A DNA stretch of 64,000 nt, taken from assembly GCA_028285035.1 (NCBI GenBank), contig JANQQF010000087.1, forward strand, positions 62,001-126,000, given 5' to 3'. A model generated the notes under the pieces. That model was not told the origin of the DNA. It saw only the letters and a program-made list of their open reading frames with translations, and did no database searches. This DNA is from Phycisphaerae bacterium. Its GTDB lineage: Bacteria > Chloroflexota > Anaerolineae > 4572-78 > J111. A program made the translations under genes and the position numbers. Position 1 is the stretch's first letter. Each line of letters starts with the position of its first letter. Below are positions 63,272 to 64,000 of the stretch, one piece after another.

Positions 63272-64000
63272 ATGCATCAAAATTACGACAACATCGTTCG
63301 CTTTATTCGCCGTGCTAAACGAGATAAAGCGACCATCTTTGAAATTTTCAACAAGCGATTAGACCAACTGCCGCCAGAAATCGGGATGTTGACGCACATC
63401 AAAACGCTCAGGCTGCGTAACGTCAGCGTGAAAGCCTTTCCAGCGGAGATGGGGCAACTCAAGGCTTTGAAACATCTGTGGCTAGAGGATGTGCGTGGAC
63501 TGACCGAACTCCCCCCAGAAATTGGTCAGTTAAAAAATCTGACGCATATCGAATTCAAAAATGTCCGCGATTTGGAGTGGTTACCGCCAGAGATTGGAGA
63601 GTTATCCCAGTTGACCCACTTTGAAGCAGAAAGAACGGCTCTGACGCACTTTCCTGAAACAGTTGGGGGATGGCAGAACATCTCGCAGGTCATCCTAAAG
63701 AAAAATGCATTTACCCACCTGCCTGAAAAGATGGGCAACTGGTCCAAGCTAAATGTCCTAAAACTTGATACCGAACAGACCAGCCAATTGCCTGAAAGCA
63801 TCGGTCAGTGTCAAACCTTGCGCACAGTGGAATTAAGACGTTTGCCATTGCAAGCCCTACCCGACAGTATGGCTGGTTGTACTCAATTGCAAATAGTAAT
63901 TACCGAAAATTGTCCACTTCGGTCGGTGCCCGCTCAAATAGGGCGTTGGTCGAAGTTACAAACTCTGGAACTGGCCGGCGAGATGTCGCAACTCCCCGCT
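63272..64000 (+). CDS. Leucine-rich repeat protein (partial)
   Basis: Open frame to the window end, 243 codons seen. It begins MHQNYDNIVRFIRRAKRDKA and then has repeated LxxLPPEIGxLxxLxxLxL-like units of about 23 residues, such as LDQLPPEIGMLTHIKTLRL and LTELPPEIGQLKNLTHIEF. Bacterial LRR proteins of this sort bind proteins. C-terminal domain is outside the window. No strong ribosome site seen. Confidence 0.85.
   Translation, partial: MHQNYDNIVRFIRRAKRDKATIFEIFNKRLDQLPPEIGMLTHIKTLRLRNVSVKAFPAEMGQLKALKHLWLEDVRGLTELPPEIGQLKNLTHIEFKNVRDLEWLPPEIGELSQLTHFEAERTALTHFPETVGGWQNISQVILKKNAFTHLPEKMGNWSKLNVLKLDTEQTSQLPESIGQCQTLRTVELRRLPLQALPDSMAGCTQLQIVITENCPLRSVPAQIGRWSKLQTLELAGEMSQLPA

Noticed and set aside
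1..64000. tRNA, rRNA, CRISPR array, transposase, integrase
   Set aside because: Scanned intergenic gaps for tRNA-like arms and for regularly spaced repeats, and translations for recombinase motifs; none found. A tool-based search could still find a divergent case.

Overview
The window looks like chromosomal DNA of a Chloroflexota bacterium (Anaerolineae/Caldilineales type), although no rRNA or marker gene proves this. The hints are an acidic-linker sugar-binding lipoprotein, a gamma-carotene-glycoside type carotenoid cluster with a CarR-type lycopene cyclase and CrtO ketolase, a menaquinone prenyltransferase, a Ser/Thr kinase fused to a TolB-like propeller, a BTAD/AAA/TPR regulator, RNase J, and many small palindromic intergenic repeats. 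TGA is used as a normal stop (for example at the ends of crtI and the DUF1992 gene).

1-15 kb, minus strand: a sugar-acid/glycoside utilisation locus. It holds an SDR of the mannonate/fructuronate oxidoreductase type, uronate isomerase (uxaC), four Gfo/Idh/MocA oxidoreductases, a TIM-barrel epimerase/isomerase, a LacI regulator, and a CUT1-type ABC importer. The binding protein of that importer is one lipoprotein carrying three tandem solute-binding domains. Many genes overlap or abut, which suggests one or a few co-transcribed units.

15-27 kb: a carotenoid cluster arranged around two divergent promoters. It encodes phytoene synthase, phytoene desaturase, a second CrtI-like enzyme, CrtO ketolase, lycopene cyclase, CruF, a GT2 glycosyltransferase and a PlsY-like acyltransferase. 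A nearly identical element with 11-bp-spaced TTGTC repeats lies in both divergent promoters. MenA, a small PH-like membrane protein and the kinase-propeller gene follow.

27-49 kb: housekeeping and regulatory genes (RNase J, cold-shock protein, Lrp/AsnC, TetR, MerR, RidA, two trypsin-like proteases, FIST protein, DUF1992). There is an EamA transporter interrupted by TGA, a decayed alpha/beta hydrolase, and an orphan type ISP specificity domain between a propeller gene and a glycosyltransferase. The clearest novelty is a membrane-anchored thioredoxin-like protein whose first active-site Cys codon is TGA. A SECIS-like hairpin follows that TGA, so it is a probable selenoprotein.

49-53 kb: an AT-richer accessory stretch with a methyltransferase, an unrecognised membrane protein, gene remnants and a diverged pair of ~115-nt intergenic repeats. 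53-64 kb: a P-loop nucleotide kinase-like protein, diheme cytochrome c, SnoaL-like protein, large BTAD/AAA/TPR regulator, MetE-like protein (short at the N-terminus), sulfatase, alpha/beta hydrolase, histidine phosphatase, and the start of a leucine-rich repeat protein. No tRNA, rRNA, CRISPR array, transposase or integrase was found.
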